In this document: positions 34,094-43,869 of the stretch, piece after piece
How the letters are laid out: every line of letters starts with the position of its first letter
How positions within the stretch are numbered: the stretch's first letter is position 1
Source: Dendrolimus kikuchii
Lineage: Eukaryota; Arthropoda; Insecta; Lepidoptera; Lasiocampidae
DNA: 64,000 nucleotides
Reading direction: 5' to 3'
Assembly (NCBI GenBank): GCA_019925095.2
Contig: CM034389.1
Location: 15,630,435 to 15,694,434, forward strand
Program-made: the position numbers and the translations under genes
The notes under the pieces: generated by a model
Databases searched by the model: none
What the model was told of the DNA's origin: nothing
The model's input: only the letters and a program-made list of their open reading frames with translations

Positions 34094-34410
34094 TGGTAGA
34101 TCTCTCCGTGTAGTCACGGAAAAAGAGTGCTAATTCCTGCGGCCGGGCGGCCTGTCGTAAAAGACGACAAAACAACCCGCATCCAGGTGGTAGGGCATTT
34201 ACCCGACTGAATGGCTACCACCCCTGATCTAGAGTAAGCCGCCATAACCACCGAGTTGTGTGCCGGCATCAGCGGTCAGGTTCCAGTTTCTCATTCAAGG
34301 CTGGCAGCACTTTAGCAGCACCTCTGGTATTGCTAATGTCCATAGGCGACGGTAACCATTTTCCATCACAGTAGGGCCGTCAGCCTGTCTGCAGTGCTTC
34401 AGCAAAAAAA
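34094..34410 (+). mobile_element. Short internally deleted derivative of the CR1/Jockey-like LINE, copy 2
   Basis: The first ~190 bp match the LINE 5' end (GCGGCCGGGCGGCCTGTCGT, GACAAAACAACCCGCA, GGTGGTAGGGC, GATGGCTACCACC). After the GTTCCAGTTTCTC block the text switches to the LINE 3' end (GGCTGGCAGCACTTTAGCAG, GTCCATAGGCGACGGTAACC, GGGCCGTCAGCCTGTCTG) and finishes in A(9-10). It is a better-preserved sibling of 3217-3489. Confidence 0.75.
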
Positions 34411-34419
34411 AAATATACA

Positions 34420-34990
34420 ATGTGGTTTTGAAACAGTTATAAGCCTTTGGTTTTTCTGTTTTACATACCGGTAACCATTTTGGCTAAAACGAAACCCTTA
34501 TAAAATCGTCATGGCTGTCCTTCTATCCGTCGATCCAAATTTGCCAATGCCAATTTTGACAAATTTACTGAGTTTATAAGGTCGTAGTAAGGTGTGTTCT
34601 ATGTGCCCCTATATAACGGTGTAGTAAAATAATGAAAAAAAACAGGAGTGGCTATACAATTGTAAGATGGAAAAGTTGGTTAAAAAAAACAAACTTATAT
34701 AAACATGTGAGGTGTTGTAGTTAGACAGTACTCAAGAAAATTATAACGATGTTACATCGGAACTTTTTAATTTAATAAATGGTGAGATATTCCCTACTGA
34801 AGTCGTATAAACTATGACCTGTAAAAATTATAGGTGGTAAAGTTAAAATACTATCAATGGAAATTGTTTGAACAAAAGTAGTTGAGGCATTTTGAGAATT
34901 GGAATATTTTTCGATTAATTGGGTTTTAGGGTTCTGTATTTAACTGAATGAACTCTACGGAACCACTTACAGTACGTCCTGTGTACTGAT
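34420..34990 (+). repeat. Dispersed repeat, copy 1
   Basis: Weak but ordered similarity to 45040-45430: a taaccattttggc/aaccatgttggca block, TCCTTCTATCCGTCGATCC-like, a GGTGTRTTCTAT block, a 'gtagtaaaataa' block and GTTAGACAG...ATTATAACGATGT. It is a decayed element with no coding capacity. Confidence 0.4.
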
Positions 34991-35375
34991 ATGCTCTTGT
35001 TGATTTTATTAAACGCTCTATTTTGGTAAGTCTAACAATTGAACTTGTTACTTTAACGCGGCGGTCTTTCGAGTCTGATAATTTTATTTACTTATCACAA
35101 TGAAAAAATAAAGTACCTTATTAATTTACAGCATATAATTTATTTATACTTTACTACAACGTTCCATGAATTTTTGAAACTAAAAAATATCCCGTTTTCC
35201 GGCATAAACATTATCCTGGATTCAAATAAGAAATAAATATATAAATAATCGGCGGGAAACTCAAGCTGAGCGGGAGTTTAATATTTTGTCGAAACATTTA
35301 TTTATTTATTTTTCTATTTAAAGTGTTTCTTTTTATTGATATTTACATTCAGTGTGTTCAATAAAAGTACCTTGT

Positions 35376-36578
35376 ATGGATGGCAACGAAGGGATTGGGG
35401 GTAAAACTCCCAATCCCGAAAAACGAAAAAGACTAGACATGGGGACTGATGCCAGCCCCGGCAGTGGTGATGAGGAAAGTTCTTTTTTACCATATCTTAA
35501 ACCAAATTATAAGAGACTTTATCCAGAAAATTCGACTCAAGTAGAGTTTAAAGTGTTTGTACAAGGATTGAGGTCGGAAAAAATTGGAAATAAAAGCCCA
35601 ATTTATTTAAATCATATATTTAGTTCTAGTCCAGAAATAAAAGGTGTTGCATCTATTCATAGAGTGAATGCGAATAAAATAGTTCTTATATTTAAACAAT
35701 ACAATACAGCGAATAACTTTTTAAATAACACAGACTTTCTTCAGCGACACAACATAAAGGCATTTATTCCAGCAGCACAAATAGAAAAAACGGGCATTAT
35801 ACGCTTTGTCCCGGCGAACATTTCGAATAAAGACTTATATACTAAGCTGTCATCTCGATTCGAAATCATAGCAATCCGAAGGTTTATTAAAAAAGTGAAT
35901 AACCAAAGAGTACCTTTACAAACTGTCAGTATTACTTTCTTATCTAATGTACTACCAGACACAGTGCAATATGATCTATTTTCATATAGGGTGTTTGATT
36001 ATGTTCCACCGTTGCAGCAATGCTACCGGTGCTTAAAATTCAATCATTCAGCAAAAATATGTAATGGCAAACAACGATGCAGCTGCTGTGGCGGTGAGCA
36101 TATATATCGGGAATGTGATCGACCAAATGACCTCTGTTGTGCAAATTGCAGTGGTCCACATCTGGCTATTTCAAAATTATGTCCTATTAAGATGAAAAAA
36201 ATTGAAGAAAAAAAGAATAAGATTACATATGCTACTGTTGCTAATACTAAAAAGGTTACTAATGATTTTGATTTCCCCCCTCTGCCAATGACAAATAAAC
36301 CGGCAAAGTCGATGCACAAACCATCCCTTGTAAATCATGTAAATACCTCTGTTAATAATGTAAATACCTCTGTTAATAGTGTAAATACTTCTTCATCTGT
36401 ACAAAATGTAAATAAACCATCTCCATCAAAGTTGGAGGATATTAAAAAACAGTTGTTAAATGATAAGGAATTAACAGCAGCCATCATCCGTACTTTGGTG
36501 GACCTGGCTAACAAACGTGATGATTCTCCAATCACGACTGCCAGTATACAAGATATGCTTTTCAAAAATCTTAAATAA
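35376..36578 (+). CDS. LINE ORF1, Gag-like protein with three zinc knuckles
   Basis: A 400-codon ORF. ATG at 35376 is chosen because the frame upstream (to 35352) contains no other ATG. This protein class binds element RNA and escorts it to the nucleus. Residues ~215-270 hold three consecutive CCHC-type knuckles: CYRCLKFNHSAKIC, CSCCGGEHIYREC, and a divergent CCANCSGPHLAISKLC with longer spacing. They are preceded by an RRM-like region around residues 55-200. The N-terminus is Gly/Pro/Ser-rich and charged. After the knuckles come a Lys-rich stretch (MKKIEEKKNK) and a small tandem repeat of VNTSVN units near residues 318-345. The TAA stop shares its last A with the ATG of ORF2 (TAATG), which implies coupled translation. 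Confidence 0.85.
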   Translation: MDGNEGIGGKTPNPEKRKRLDMGTDASPGSGDEESSFLPYLKPNYKRLYPENSTQVEFKVFVQGLRSEKIGNKSPIYLNHIFSSSPEIKGVASIHRVNANKIVLIFKQYNTANNFLNNTDFLQRHNIKAFIPAAQIEKTGIIRFVPANISNKDLYTKLSSRFEIIAIRRFIKKVNNQRVPLQTVSITFLSNVLPDTVQYDLFSYRVFDYVPPLQQCYRCLKFNHSAKICNGKQRCSCCGGEHIYRECDRPNDLCCANCSGPHLAISKLCPIKMKKIEEKKNKITYATVANTKKVTNDFDFPPLPMTNKPAKSMHKPSLVNHVNTSVNNVNTSVNSVNTSSSVQNVNKPSPSKLEDIKKQLLNDKELTAAIIRTLVDLANKRDDSPITTASIQDMLFKNLK

Positions 36579-39500
36579 TGGATTGTACATCCCACATACA
36601 ATCACACTTACGTATTGCTCAATACAATATACAAAGTGCACAAAATAAAAAGGTGTCATTAATTAAATTCTTACAGGAGGAAAATATTGATATCTGTCTC
36701 CTTAACGAAACTTGGTTCAAAGACTCAAGCAGTTCTTTCCATATACCTCGGTATAACATTTATTATAAAAATTCCAGTAATGGACATGGTGGTGTTGCCA
36801 TATTGATTAAACCTTTCATTAAATACAAACTCTTGCAGACTAATTTCTATGAAGATGTTCAAACTATCGCATTATCGGTTTCAACACAATGTGGTGCTGT
36901 AACAATTTTATGTTGCTACTGTCCTCCTAGAAATACTAGTATAAACAAATTGCATAACATAATACAAGATTTACCCAAACCTATTCTAGTAGCTGGAGAT
37001 TTCAATGCACATCATATTGCTTTTGGGTGCCTTACAACTAAAGGACGTGGCCAACAGTTATATGATATAATAGATGAATTAGATTTATGTATACTTAATG
37101 ATGGCACTGTAACTACAATTCATTACCCAAATACAAATCCGTCTGCTATTGATATAAGCTTTGTGAGTTCATGTATAGCTCCACTCTGTAACTGGTCTGT
37201 GTATGACAATAATATGGGTAGTTATCATTTTCCAATTATTATTGATATTACTTTGAAGGTAGATAGGTATCAGTATAATCCTCCCACAGAAAAATTTCTT
37301 TACAATAAGACAGACTGGAAGTTGTATAGTCAACTTTCAGAAAAGCATTTTCAAAACATTACTGTGGATATGTGTAATCCATTAAAAACATATAATACTT
37401 TTTGTGATAGGTTGAACAATCTGAAACTGGAGTGTGTTCCAACATTTATTAAAACCAGTTCATTCAAAAGTAAACCTCCTGCTCCTTGGTGGAACCAGAG
37501 GTGCGAACAAGCTGTCATTGCTTCTTATGAAGCACTAAAATTTTATCGCAATAATCCAAGTGTTTCAAACTTTATCAAATACAAAAGGCTAGACGCAGTT
37601 AAAAAGAGGATAATTGCAGAAGAAAAAAAGAATGGTTGGAATAGATTATGTGAAAGTTTTAGTAGAACTACTCCCATTAGTAGAATCTGGAATTACATCA
37701 AAATGTTTAAACACATTAAGACTCAAAACAAGTCTTGTACAGATAAGTTTGTTACTGGTTTTCTAGACAAATTGTCAGGTAATTGTATGACAGTAGAAGG
37801 CTTAAATAACTGTTTTGAACTTCATAATACAAATGACAAATCGAAATTCCTTTTAGAACCATTTACCATTCAAGAGTTCAAATTGAGTTTACAATCACGT
37901 AAAAACACTACTCCAGGATTGGATGGTTTTCCCTATCTTTTGATTAAAAACTTACATTCATCAATTCAAAAATTATTTTTAGAAATTCTGAATGCTCTTT
38001 GGCTTAAACAAATTGTACCTGAATCATGGAAAACCCAATGTGTGATACCTATACTTAAACCTAATAAACCTCCTGATGATGTAAATTCTTATCGTCCAAT
38101 ATCACTGTCATCATGTTTAGGTAAAATATTTGAGAATATGATCAAGATTCGTCTTGATTGGTTTGTTGAGTCCAACAACATTATTCCAAATGTACAGTAT
38201 GGATTTCGTAGAGGCAGGAGTTGTGTTGATAGCTTCATCTCTCTTGTGTCAGACCTGGAATATGGGAAAAAATACAAATCAATTGTCTGTGCTTTCTTGG
38301 ATGTTCAAGGAGCATTTGACAATGTACAGCCTGGAATATTGGTGAAAGTATTATCTAGACTAGGTATACCTGGCTTACTTTGTAAGTGGATATATAATTT
38401 TCTAACTGATAGATTGGTATATGTTAAACATAATAATATTTTATATGGTCCAAAATCTACATCAAAAGGTACCATGCAGGGTGCAACTTTATCCCCTCTT
38501 CTATATAATTTGTACACTAGTGAAATATGTAAATATGTAAACACCAATAATGTAAATATTCTTCAGTTTGCAGATGATTTGGTATTGTACAGTATAAACT
38601 ACAATGTAGATATTTCTGCAAATAATGTTAATATTGCTCTAAAAGAGATGTGTGCATATTATCATTCAGAGCTTAACTTACAAATTAACCCCACTAAAAG
38701 TAATGTGATGGTATTTAGTAAAGATGCCCCCACAACACCTATCTCTTATAATAATGTTACTATTCCCACCACAGACACTCATACATTTTTGGGTGTTATA
38801 TTAGATAAAAAACTAACATTTGAACAGCATATCAAGTACATTTCACAAAATGCTTTAAAAGGCTTAAATATTATTCGTTGTCTGGCTGGGGTGTCTTGGG
38901 GTGCCGATCCTAAGACACTTTCCATACTTTATAAAGCTATTGTAAGGAGTCACTTTGACTACAGTTGTTTAGCATATGCAAATAGTAACTATGTAAATAA
39001 ATTAAATATCATTCAGAATAAAGCTTTGAGAATTATTTTAGGAGCCATGTGTTCAACCCCCATTCGTGCAATGGAGATTGAATCAATGATTATGCCACTT
39101 TGTTTGAGGAGATTACTGATTGCAGAAAGATTTTGTGTAAAACTTACAGCTTCAAGTAATTTGCAAGTTATAAAAAGAATCTTCCCACATGCTATCCATT
39201 CTGAGGGAACACTGACTTCAGGTAGTAAATTGCTTGAAGGTAGTTTTCCAAAAATGAGTCACATATACCTGGAAATTCAAAACAAATTTGCAAATATTTT
39301 TACAAGCAGAACTTGGCCATGTTATCTTACATCTTATAATAGTTTAATGTCTTCTGTTAAAATTATTGAAGAAAGAGTTGTAGATAATATAGAATATTTA
39401 CAGTTTCTGGAACAAAATAAGAAATTTTATAGATTCTATACCGATGGTAGTAAAACAGACTTACATGTGCGAAGTGCAGTATATGATCCCCAAATAAAGT

Positions 39501-40312
39501 TTGTTCAAAGCTTCAGCTTAAGCTCCATCTGTTCTATATTCACAGCTGAAGCTTATGCTGTCCTTGAAGCTTTGAAACGCATAGATTATGTTAATAATTG
39601 TAAATATTTTCTTATTCTTACAGATTCCTTAAGTTTAATTCAATGCCTTGTTAATCTTAAACTAGATTTTAAGACTAATTACTTGATTTTTAATATTAAA
39701 GTTTTACTATGTAAATATGCGGCAAAAGGCATTGAGGTTGCATTTATGTGGATTCCCTCTCATAAGGGAATAACAGGCAACGAAATAGCAGATAGAGCAG
39801 CTTATGAGGGTATTAATGTTTTAGATGTAAGTTTAGTTATACAATTTCCATTTACTGATTGTTTTCATTTCATTCAAAAGAGCATAATGCACTTATGGTA
39901 TGATTTTTGGAAAACTGACCAAGAGGTAAAGGGCAAATGGTATGGAAACATACAGCAAAACTTACCGATTAAGCCATGGTTTAATGACTTGAAATCTACC
40001 AAGACAATTGGCCGTAACTTCATTACAACAATAAATCGCCTTAGAATGGGACATTCATGCACACCAGTACATCTCCATCGTTTGAAAATAAGAAGTGATA
40101 CAAATTGTGATTTCTGCTCTAATCCACTATGTGACGTTGAACACTTGTTATTTTCGTGTCCTGCGTTTTCTCTGCAACGTTTAATTCTTGCAACTGACTT
40201 GTGTGAATTGGACTTAAATTGTGACCCCCGCCACTTGTGTGATTTATTAAAATACAAAGAGTGTTTCTACCCGTTATACAAATATATCAAAAATACTTTC
40301 AATAAATTGTGA
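36578..40312 (+). CDS. LINE ORF2: endonuclease, reverse transcriptase, RNase H
   Basis: 1244 codons with no internal stop. It makes the enzyme for target-primed reverse transcription: it nicks chromosomal DNA, copies the element RNA and degrades it. Residues 10-225 are an APE-type endonuclease (QYNIQS, LLNETW, GDFNAHH near 140, and GSYHFP in place of the usual SDH box, which may weaken catalysis). RT spans about 430-760: TPGLDGFPY, YRPISL, QYGFRRGRS, AFLDVQGAFDNV, GTMQGATLSPLLYN and the FADD catalytic box near 663. RNase H spans about 950-1075 with YTDGSK, FTAEAYAV, LTDSLS and a WIPSHKGITGNEIADRAA segment, so the D-E-D-D set is visible. Near the C-terminus a CDFCSNPLCDVEHLLFSC cluster forms a zinc-finger-like motif. 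Start by re-initiation at TAATG is likely. Confidence 0.88.
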   Translation: MDCTSHIQSHLRIAQYNIQSAQNKKVSLIKFLQEENIDICLLNETWFKDSSSSFHIPRYNIYYKNSSNGHGGVAILIKPFIKYKLLQTNFYEDVQTIALSVSTQCGAVTILCCYCPPRNTSINKLHNIIQDLPKPILVAGDFNAHHIAFGCLTTKGRGQQLYDIIDELDLCILNDGTVTTIHYPNTNPSAIDISFVSSCIAPLCNWSVYDNNMGSYHFPIIIDITLKVDRYQYNPPTEKFLYNKTDWKLYSQLSEKHFQNITVDMCNPLKTYNTFCDRLNNLKLECVPTFIKTSSFKSKPPAPWWNQRCEQAVIASYEALKFYRNNPSVSNFIKYKRLDAVKKRIIAEEKKNGWNRLCESFSRTTPISRIWNYIKMFKHIKTQNKSCTDKFVTGFLDKLSGNCMTVEGLNNCFELHNTNDKSKFLLEPFTIQEFKLSLQSRKNTTPGLDGFPYLLIKNLHSSIQKLFLEILNALWLKQIVPESWKTQCVIPILKPNKPPDDVNSYRPISLSSCLGKIFENMIKIRLDWFVESNNIIPNVQYGFRRGRSCVDSFISLVSDLEYGKKYKSIVCAFLDVQGAFDNVQPGILVKVLSRLGIPGLLCKWIYNFLTDRLVYVKHNNILYGPKSTSKGTMQGATLSPLLYNLYTSEICKYVNTNNVNILQFADDLVLYSINYNVDISANNVNIALKEMCAYYHSELNLQINPTKSNVMVFSKDAPTTPISYNNVTIPTTDTHTFLGVILDKKLTFEQHIKYISQNALKGLNIIRCLAGVSWGADPKTLSILYKAIVRSHFDYSCLAYANSNYVNKLNIIQNKALRIILGAMCSTPIRAMEIESMIMPLCLRRLLIAERFCVKLTASSNLQVIKRIFPHAIHSEGTLTSGSKLLEGSFPKMSHIYLEIQNKFANIFTSRTWPCYLTSYNSLMSSVKIIEERVVDNIEYLQFLEQNKKFYRFYTDGSKTDLHVRSAVYDPQIKFVQSFSLSSICSIFTAEAYAVLEALKRIDYVNNCKYFLILTDSLSLIQCLVNLKLDFKTNYLIFNIKVLLCKYAAKGIEVAFMWIPSHKGITGNEIADRAAYEGINVLDVSLVIQFPFTDCFHFIQKSIMHLWYDFWKTDQEVKGKWYGNIQQNLPIKPWFNDLKSTKTIGRNFITTINRLRMGHSCTPVHLHRLKIRSDTNCDFCSNPLCDVEHLLFSCPAFSLQRLILATDLCELDLNCDPRHLCDLLKYKECFYPLYKYIKNTFNKL

Positions 40313-40320
40313 AAAACCTG

Positions 40321-41499
40321 TGAAGTGCCGAATATCCAAAACAGACTTGGCTTAAAGGTCTAGAAACATTCAACAGTTATGAATTATTTGCTTTCATTAA
40401 ACAGAAATGGAATTCTAAACATTAGCTTCTCGATTTTTTTTATACATTTAATTGTTAATTTATAGACCGACACGTGACATTCCCATGGGCACTTCTTTTC
40501 ACCTCCGCTGTCACGTGTCTTGTCGCTGCAGACCATCGGTGTTTCCATAAAAATTTGCCAGCTATGCTATCATGTCTGGTAATAGATAAATTTTATTGTA
40601 TACATATTACTTGGTTATAAACTTGCTCACATCTCGACAGTGTAAAAGTATCCTCAAGCAATATTTGTTAACGTAAGATTTTTTAGAATCTTTCGAGATT
40701 GGTGATACTGGCGTAGAACTGTATCAACATTAGAATTCACCAACATTCTAATACCATATCAGTATCCTGACAGTTAAAAGAATAGGTTTCTTTTATAAAA
40801 CTTATTTAGAGAAGAAGAATTTATAAAGCTATTAAGTACTTAATATTCTGTGAAATGCTGAATGCTACATATGGTATTCTACAAATCATTGCGGAAGATA
40901 TAATATGTAGTTGTAGTATGATTTTTGACCATAACGCCACCTATTAATCATAAGTAGTAAGTAATGTTGCTTTCTTGAATGTTTGAGGAGGACATTGCTT
41001 TGCTACCTCTAGTCCGACTCTTCGAGCGTACTGTCTAATATCAGTACAAAGTTAACAGATGGCGCTTGCTTTTTACTTTGTTTAGAAGTCCAATATAGTA
41101 GTTTATTCGTGGGATATTTGTTTTTTCACTTTAAGCTTGTACATCTATTTAAAAAAAGTGAAATTATATCTGTTTAAAACACGAATTAGCTCTATGATAA
41201 ACAACACGTTATTAATCTCACAAGGCTACTCAAGATATTTGTATGCGTAGTATTTTAAATGTGTTTTTTTACTCTTACGAAAATATAATAATATTTATTG
41301 TAATCGGTTAGAAACGATAAAATATAAGATAAAAATAAATACTCATCGAACCTACCTCAATGCCACAGAGATGAAGGATAGTCGATAGAACGTTTCGCAA
41401 ATAGCGCTAGGCTTTTTCAGTAGCTCGATTAAAATCTAATCTGTATTTTTATTATATAACTAGGATGTGCTCGCGAGTTCGTCTACGCTTGACTTGAAG
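40321..41499. other. Non-coding with an E-box inverted repeat
   Basis: Includes the LINE's 3' untranslated region at the left. No gene seen. Confidence 0.4.
40469..40519. repeat. 11-bp inverted repeat carrying two CACGTG E-boxes
   Basis: GACACGTGACA (40469-40479) and TGTCACGTGTC (40509-40519) are exact complements separated by 29 bp. Each arm contains a palindromic CACGTG, the binding core of bHLH factors of the Myc and Clock type. Whether this belongs to the LINE's 3' flank or to host DNA is unclear. Confidence 0.6.
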
Positions 41500-41910
41500 T
41501 TCCCACGTGATTCCCGGGACACAAAATACCGCAGCATTTGAAGAAGAATGTAAGCTATAATTTTAGTGAAAACTGCGTCGGGATAAGGTAATTTTTACGC
41601 ACCCGAACAACTATAAGCCGCTCCCGGAAAAATTCGCGCGAGATGCCCGGGATAAAAAATATCACACATTTTATTATAAATTTGTTATCGATCGGTAAAA
41701 AAATCACACTGGAATTCGATTTTTTTATCTGGCCATTTTAAATTATTCCCAGAAAAAAATTCCGCGAGTTTCCCAGGATAAGTAATAAAAAGGAGCTCAG
41801 AGTTTAAGTCTAAGAATGAACTGTCGATCGGCGCAAACCGCATCGAAATTGGTCCAGTAGTTTTTACGTGAAACCCAAACAAACAGAGAAGAAATCTAAA
41901 AAACTCCATC
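41500..41910 (-). repeat. Three reversed units of the ~133-bp family
   Basis: Blocks GATTCCCGGGACACAAAATA (~41511), GATGCCCGGGATAAAAAATA (~41643) and TTTCCCAGGATAAGTAATAA (~41770) recur at about 130 bp, followed by AGTAGTTTTTACGTGAAACC and ACAAACAGAG. It is the same family as 7598-8267 in the opposite orientation. Confidence 0.6.
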
Positions 41911-42093
41911 GTGTTTGCCATCGTTTTATACTTTATACAGTCCATTCGAGTTGGTTTTTTGAAGTGAAACTTCTACCTAGTCTTGCCATAAATATTGTAA
42001 CAAAGAAGTTTTTTTCTATTGCAAATAACATTTATTAGTTTTACAGTGTGCTAGTTTAATACACCATATAAAACAATTTAAAATATAAAAAGC

Positions 42094-43080
42094 TTATTGG
42101 AAGTGGTCTCCATTAGCTGCAATACAGTCCTTGAAACGTTGAGGCCAGTTATCAATAGAAGTACGGACTCTTTCCATGGGAAAATTCTTCACTGCCAATC
42201 GTATGGATAGTTTTAGGGACTCCAAATTATCATGGCGTTTAGAGCAAGCCGTACTCTCTAAAACTGACCATAAATCATAATCCAGCGAATTAAGATCGGG
42301 ACTAGACGACGACCAGTCTTCAGCTCTGATGAAGTCCGAAACGTTCGTTTCCAACCAAGACTGCCTGGACCGAGATTTATGACCCGGCGCTGAGTTTTGC
42401 TGGAAGGACCATTCTTGGTGTTGTTAAGGGACTTAACTGCCTTCTCAATAATGGTATCTTGATACACTTGTGCCGATGTTTAGATACCTTTTTCACAAAA
42501 ATATGGCTCAGTCACTCCTTGATAGCTAACACCTCACCAAACCATCACTGAAGACGGATAATGCCCACGTTGCACTCTGTCGACTAATTGAGAAGCTTCC
42601 TTAGAGCTTTGAGCATAAATATGGTCATTTTGTTTGTTAAAATGTTGCTTAATTGTAAACATTTTCTCATCCGTAAACAAAATTTTTCTTTGACCTCCCT
42701 TTGCGTACCGCTTCAGTAGTTATTTCGATTTTACCACCCTATTCTTTCTTAAATTATAAGTTAAGAAATGACCAGTGCGTCTCTTATAGGCTGCAAGTCC
42801 TAAGTCTTCTTTTAAAATACGCGACATGGTTCTAGGTGATATCTTCATCTCCCGAGATAAAATCTTTTGCTTTCGGACAGGATTTCTTCGAATTCTTTCC
42901 CTTACTGTTTGACCACCTTTTTCGTACGAACACTACGTGGACGGCCAGATCTTTTTCTGTCACAAACAGAGGTCTCATTGTACCAATTAATAGCCCGGTA
43001 GTCAAACATTTGACTAATACCAAGCGTATGGAGAGTCTCTTAGGATTTTTCTGTCACGAAAAAGCGTTACGGCAACGTGG
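42094..43080 (-). pseudogene. Tc1/mariner-superfamily transposase, decayed
   Basis: The C-terminal part is clear on the minus strand (42354-42094): a FIRAEDW start, then SSPDLNSLDYDLWSVLE with the last catalytic acidic region, SIRLAVKNFPMERV and NWPQRFKDCIAANGDHF. The middle (42467-42355) reads VYQDTIIEKAVKSLNNT-like and then shifts frame through the second catalytic Asp, which is lost. The first catalytic box reads LFTDEKMF near 42672. Near 43000-42860 a DNA-binding segment with RTKK, RERIRRNP-like and ISPRT-like pieces is scattered over frames. Several frameshifts make it non-functional. The terminal inverted repeats were not identified with confidence. Confidence 0.8.
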
Positions 43081-43229
43081 AGGAACTGCATAAATTTAGA
43101 CTAGACGTGGTGAGAGGCGGCATAATTTTAGAGTAGACTATGGATGCGTTATTTGGTTCCGTATCGAATTCAGTTTTTTTGTTTGATGAAATGTATTTAA
43201 ATAAAAAATGCATTCAATAAATTGTACCT

Positions 43230-43280
43230 TTTTACGGGCAGATTGATGTATTTGTCCGATTTGAAAACCTGCCCGTAAAA
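43230..43280. repeat. Perfect 12-bp inverted repeat, 27-nt spacer
   Basis: TTTTACGGGCAG (43230-43241) and CTGCCCGTAAAA (43269-43280) are exact complements. It could be a miniature element end-pair or an RNA hairpin. Confidence 0.6.
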
Positions 43281-43372
43281 TTAAAATTTTGTTGCGATTC
43301 GTTTTGTCACTTATCCGTTCATCACGCTAAGACTAATACAAGCGGAGCAGCAATGAAAAATGTTTAAAAATC

Positions 43373-43389
43373 GGGGGGGGGGGGGGGGG

Positions 43390-43477
<88 letters not shown>

Positions 43478-43824
43478 TGCTGGCTTGCTGGCTTGCTGGC
43501 TTGCTGGCTTGCTGGCTTGCTGGCTTGCTGGCTTGCTGGCTTGCTGGCTTGCTGGCTTGCTGGCTTGCTGGCTTGCTGGCTTGCTGGCTTGCTGGCTTGC
43601 TGGCTTGCTGGCTTGCTGGCTTGCTGGCTTGCTGGCTTGCTGGCTTGCTGGCTTGCTGGCTTGCTGGCTTGCTGGCTTGCTGGCTTGCTGGCTTGCTGGC
43701 TTGCTGGCTTGCTGGCTTGCTGGCTTGCTGGCTTGCTGGCTTGCTGGCTTGCTGGCTTGCTGGCTTGCTGGCTTGCTGGCTTGCTGGCTTGCTGGCTTGC
43801 TGGCTTTCTGGCTTTCTGGCTTTC
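43373..43824. repeat. G(19) tract, (GGCT)n and (GGCTTGCT)n satellite
   Basis: A run of 19 G (43373-43391) leads into about 21 GGCT units (to ~43475), then about 41 perfect GGCTTGCT units (~43476-43800), then three diverged units ending GGCTTTCT. Because the unit is 8 bp and lacks stop codons, most frames stay open for more than 100 codons (LACWLAG on plus, KPASQQAS on minus). These are not genes. Confidence 0.95.
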
Positions 43825-43839
43825 TTTGAAAACAAATTC

Positions 43840-43868
43840 CACGCGGACGGCGTCGCGGGCACAGCTAG
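43840..43868 (+). mobile_element. Helitron-like 3' end
   Basis: CGCGGACGGCGTCGCGGGC forms a short CG-rich hairpin. About eight bases later comes CTAG followed by T. Hairpin plus CTRR before T is the 3' signature of Helitrons, and GCGGGCaACAGCTAGT-type ends are frequent in lepidopteran repeats as I know them. The 5' end was not found; the microsatellite directly upstream may be part of the element. Confidence 0.45.
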
Positions 43869-43869
43869 T

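Larger units (their letters stand above)
35240..40320 (+). mobile_element. Apparently intact two-ORF LINE with RNase H (I-like group)
   Basis: About 5.1 kb with both ORFs open. ORF1 has zinc knuckles; ORF2 has endonuclease, reverse transcriptase and RNase H domains. Domain order and the presence of RNase H place it with the I/R1/LOA-type non-LTR elements rather than typical Jockey or CR1. The 5' end is set approximately at the GC-richer GGCGGGAAACTC region. The 3' end is uncertain: I saw no poly-A, and no target duplication was found. Intact ORFs imply a recent insertion and possible activity. Confidence 0.75.
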
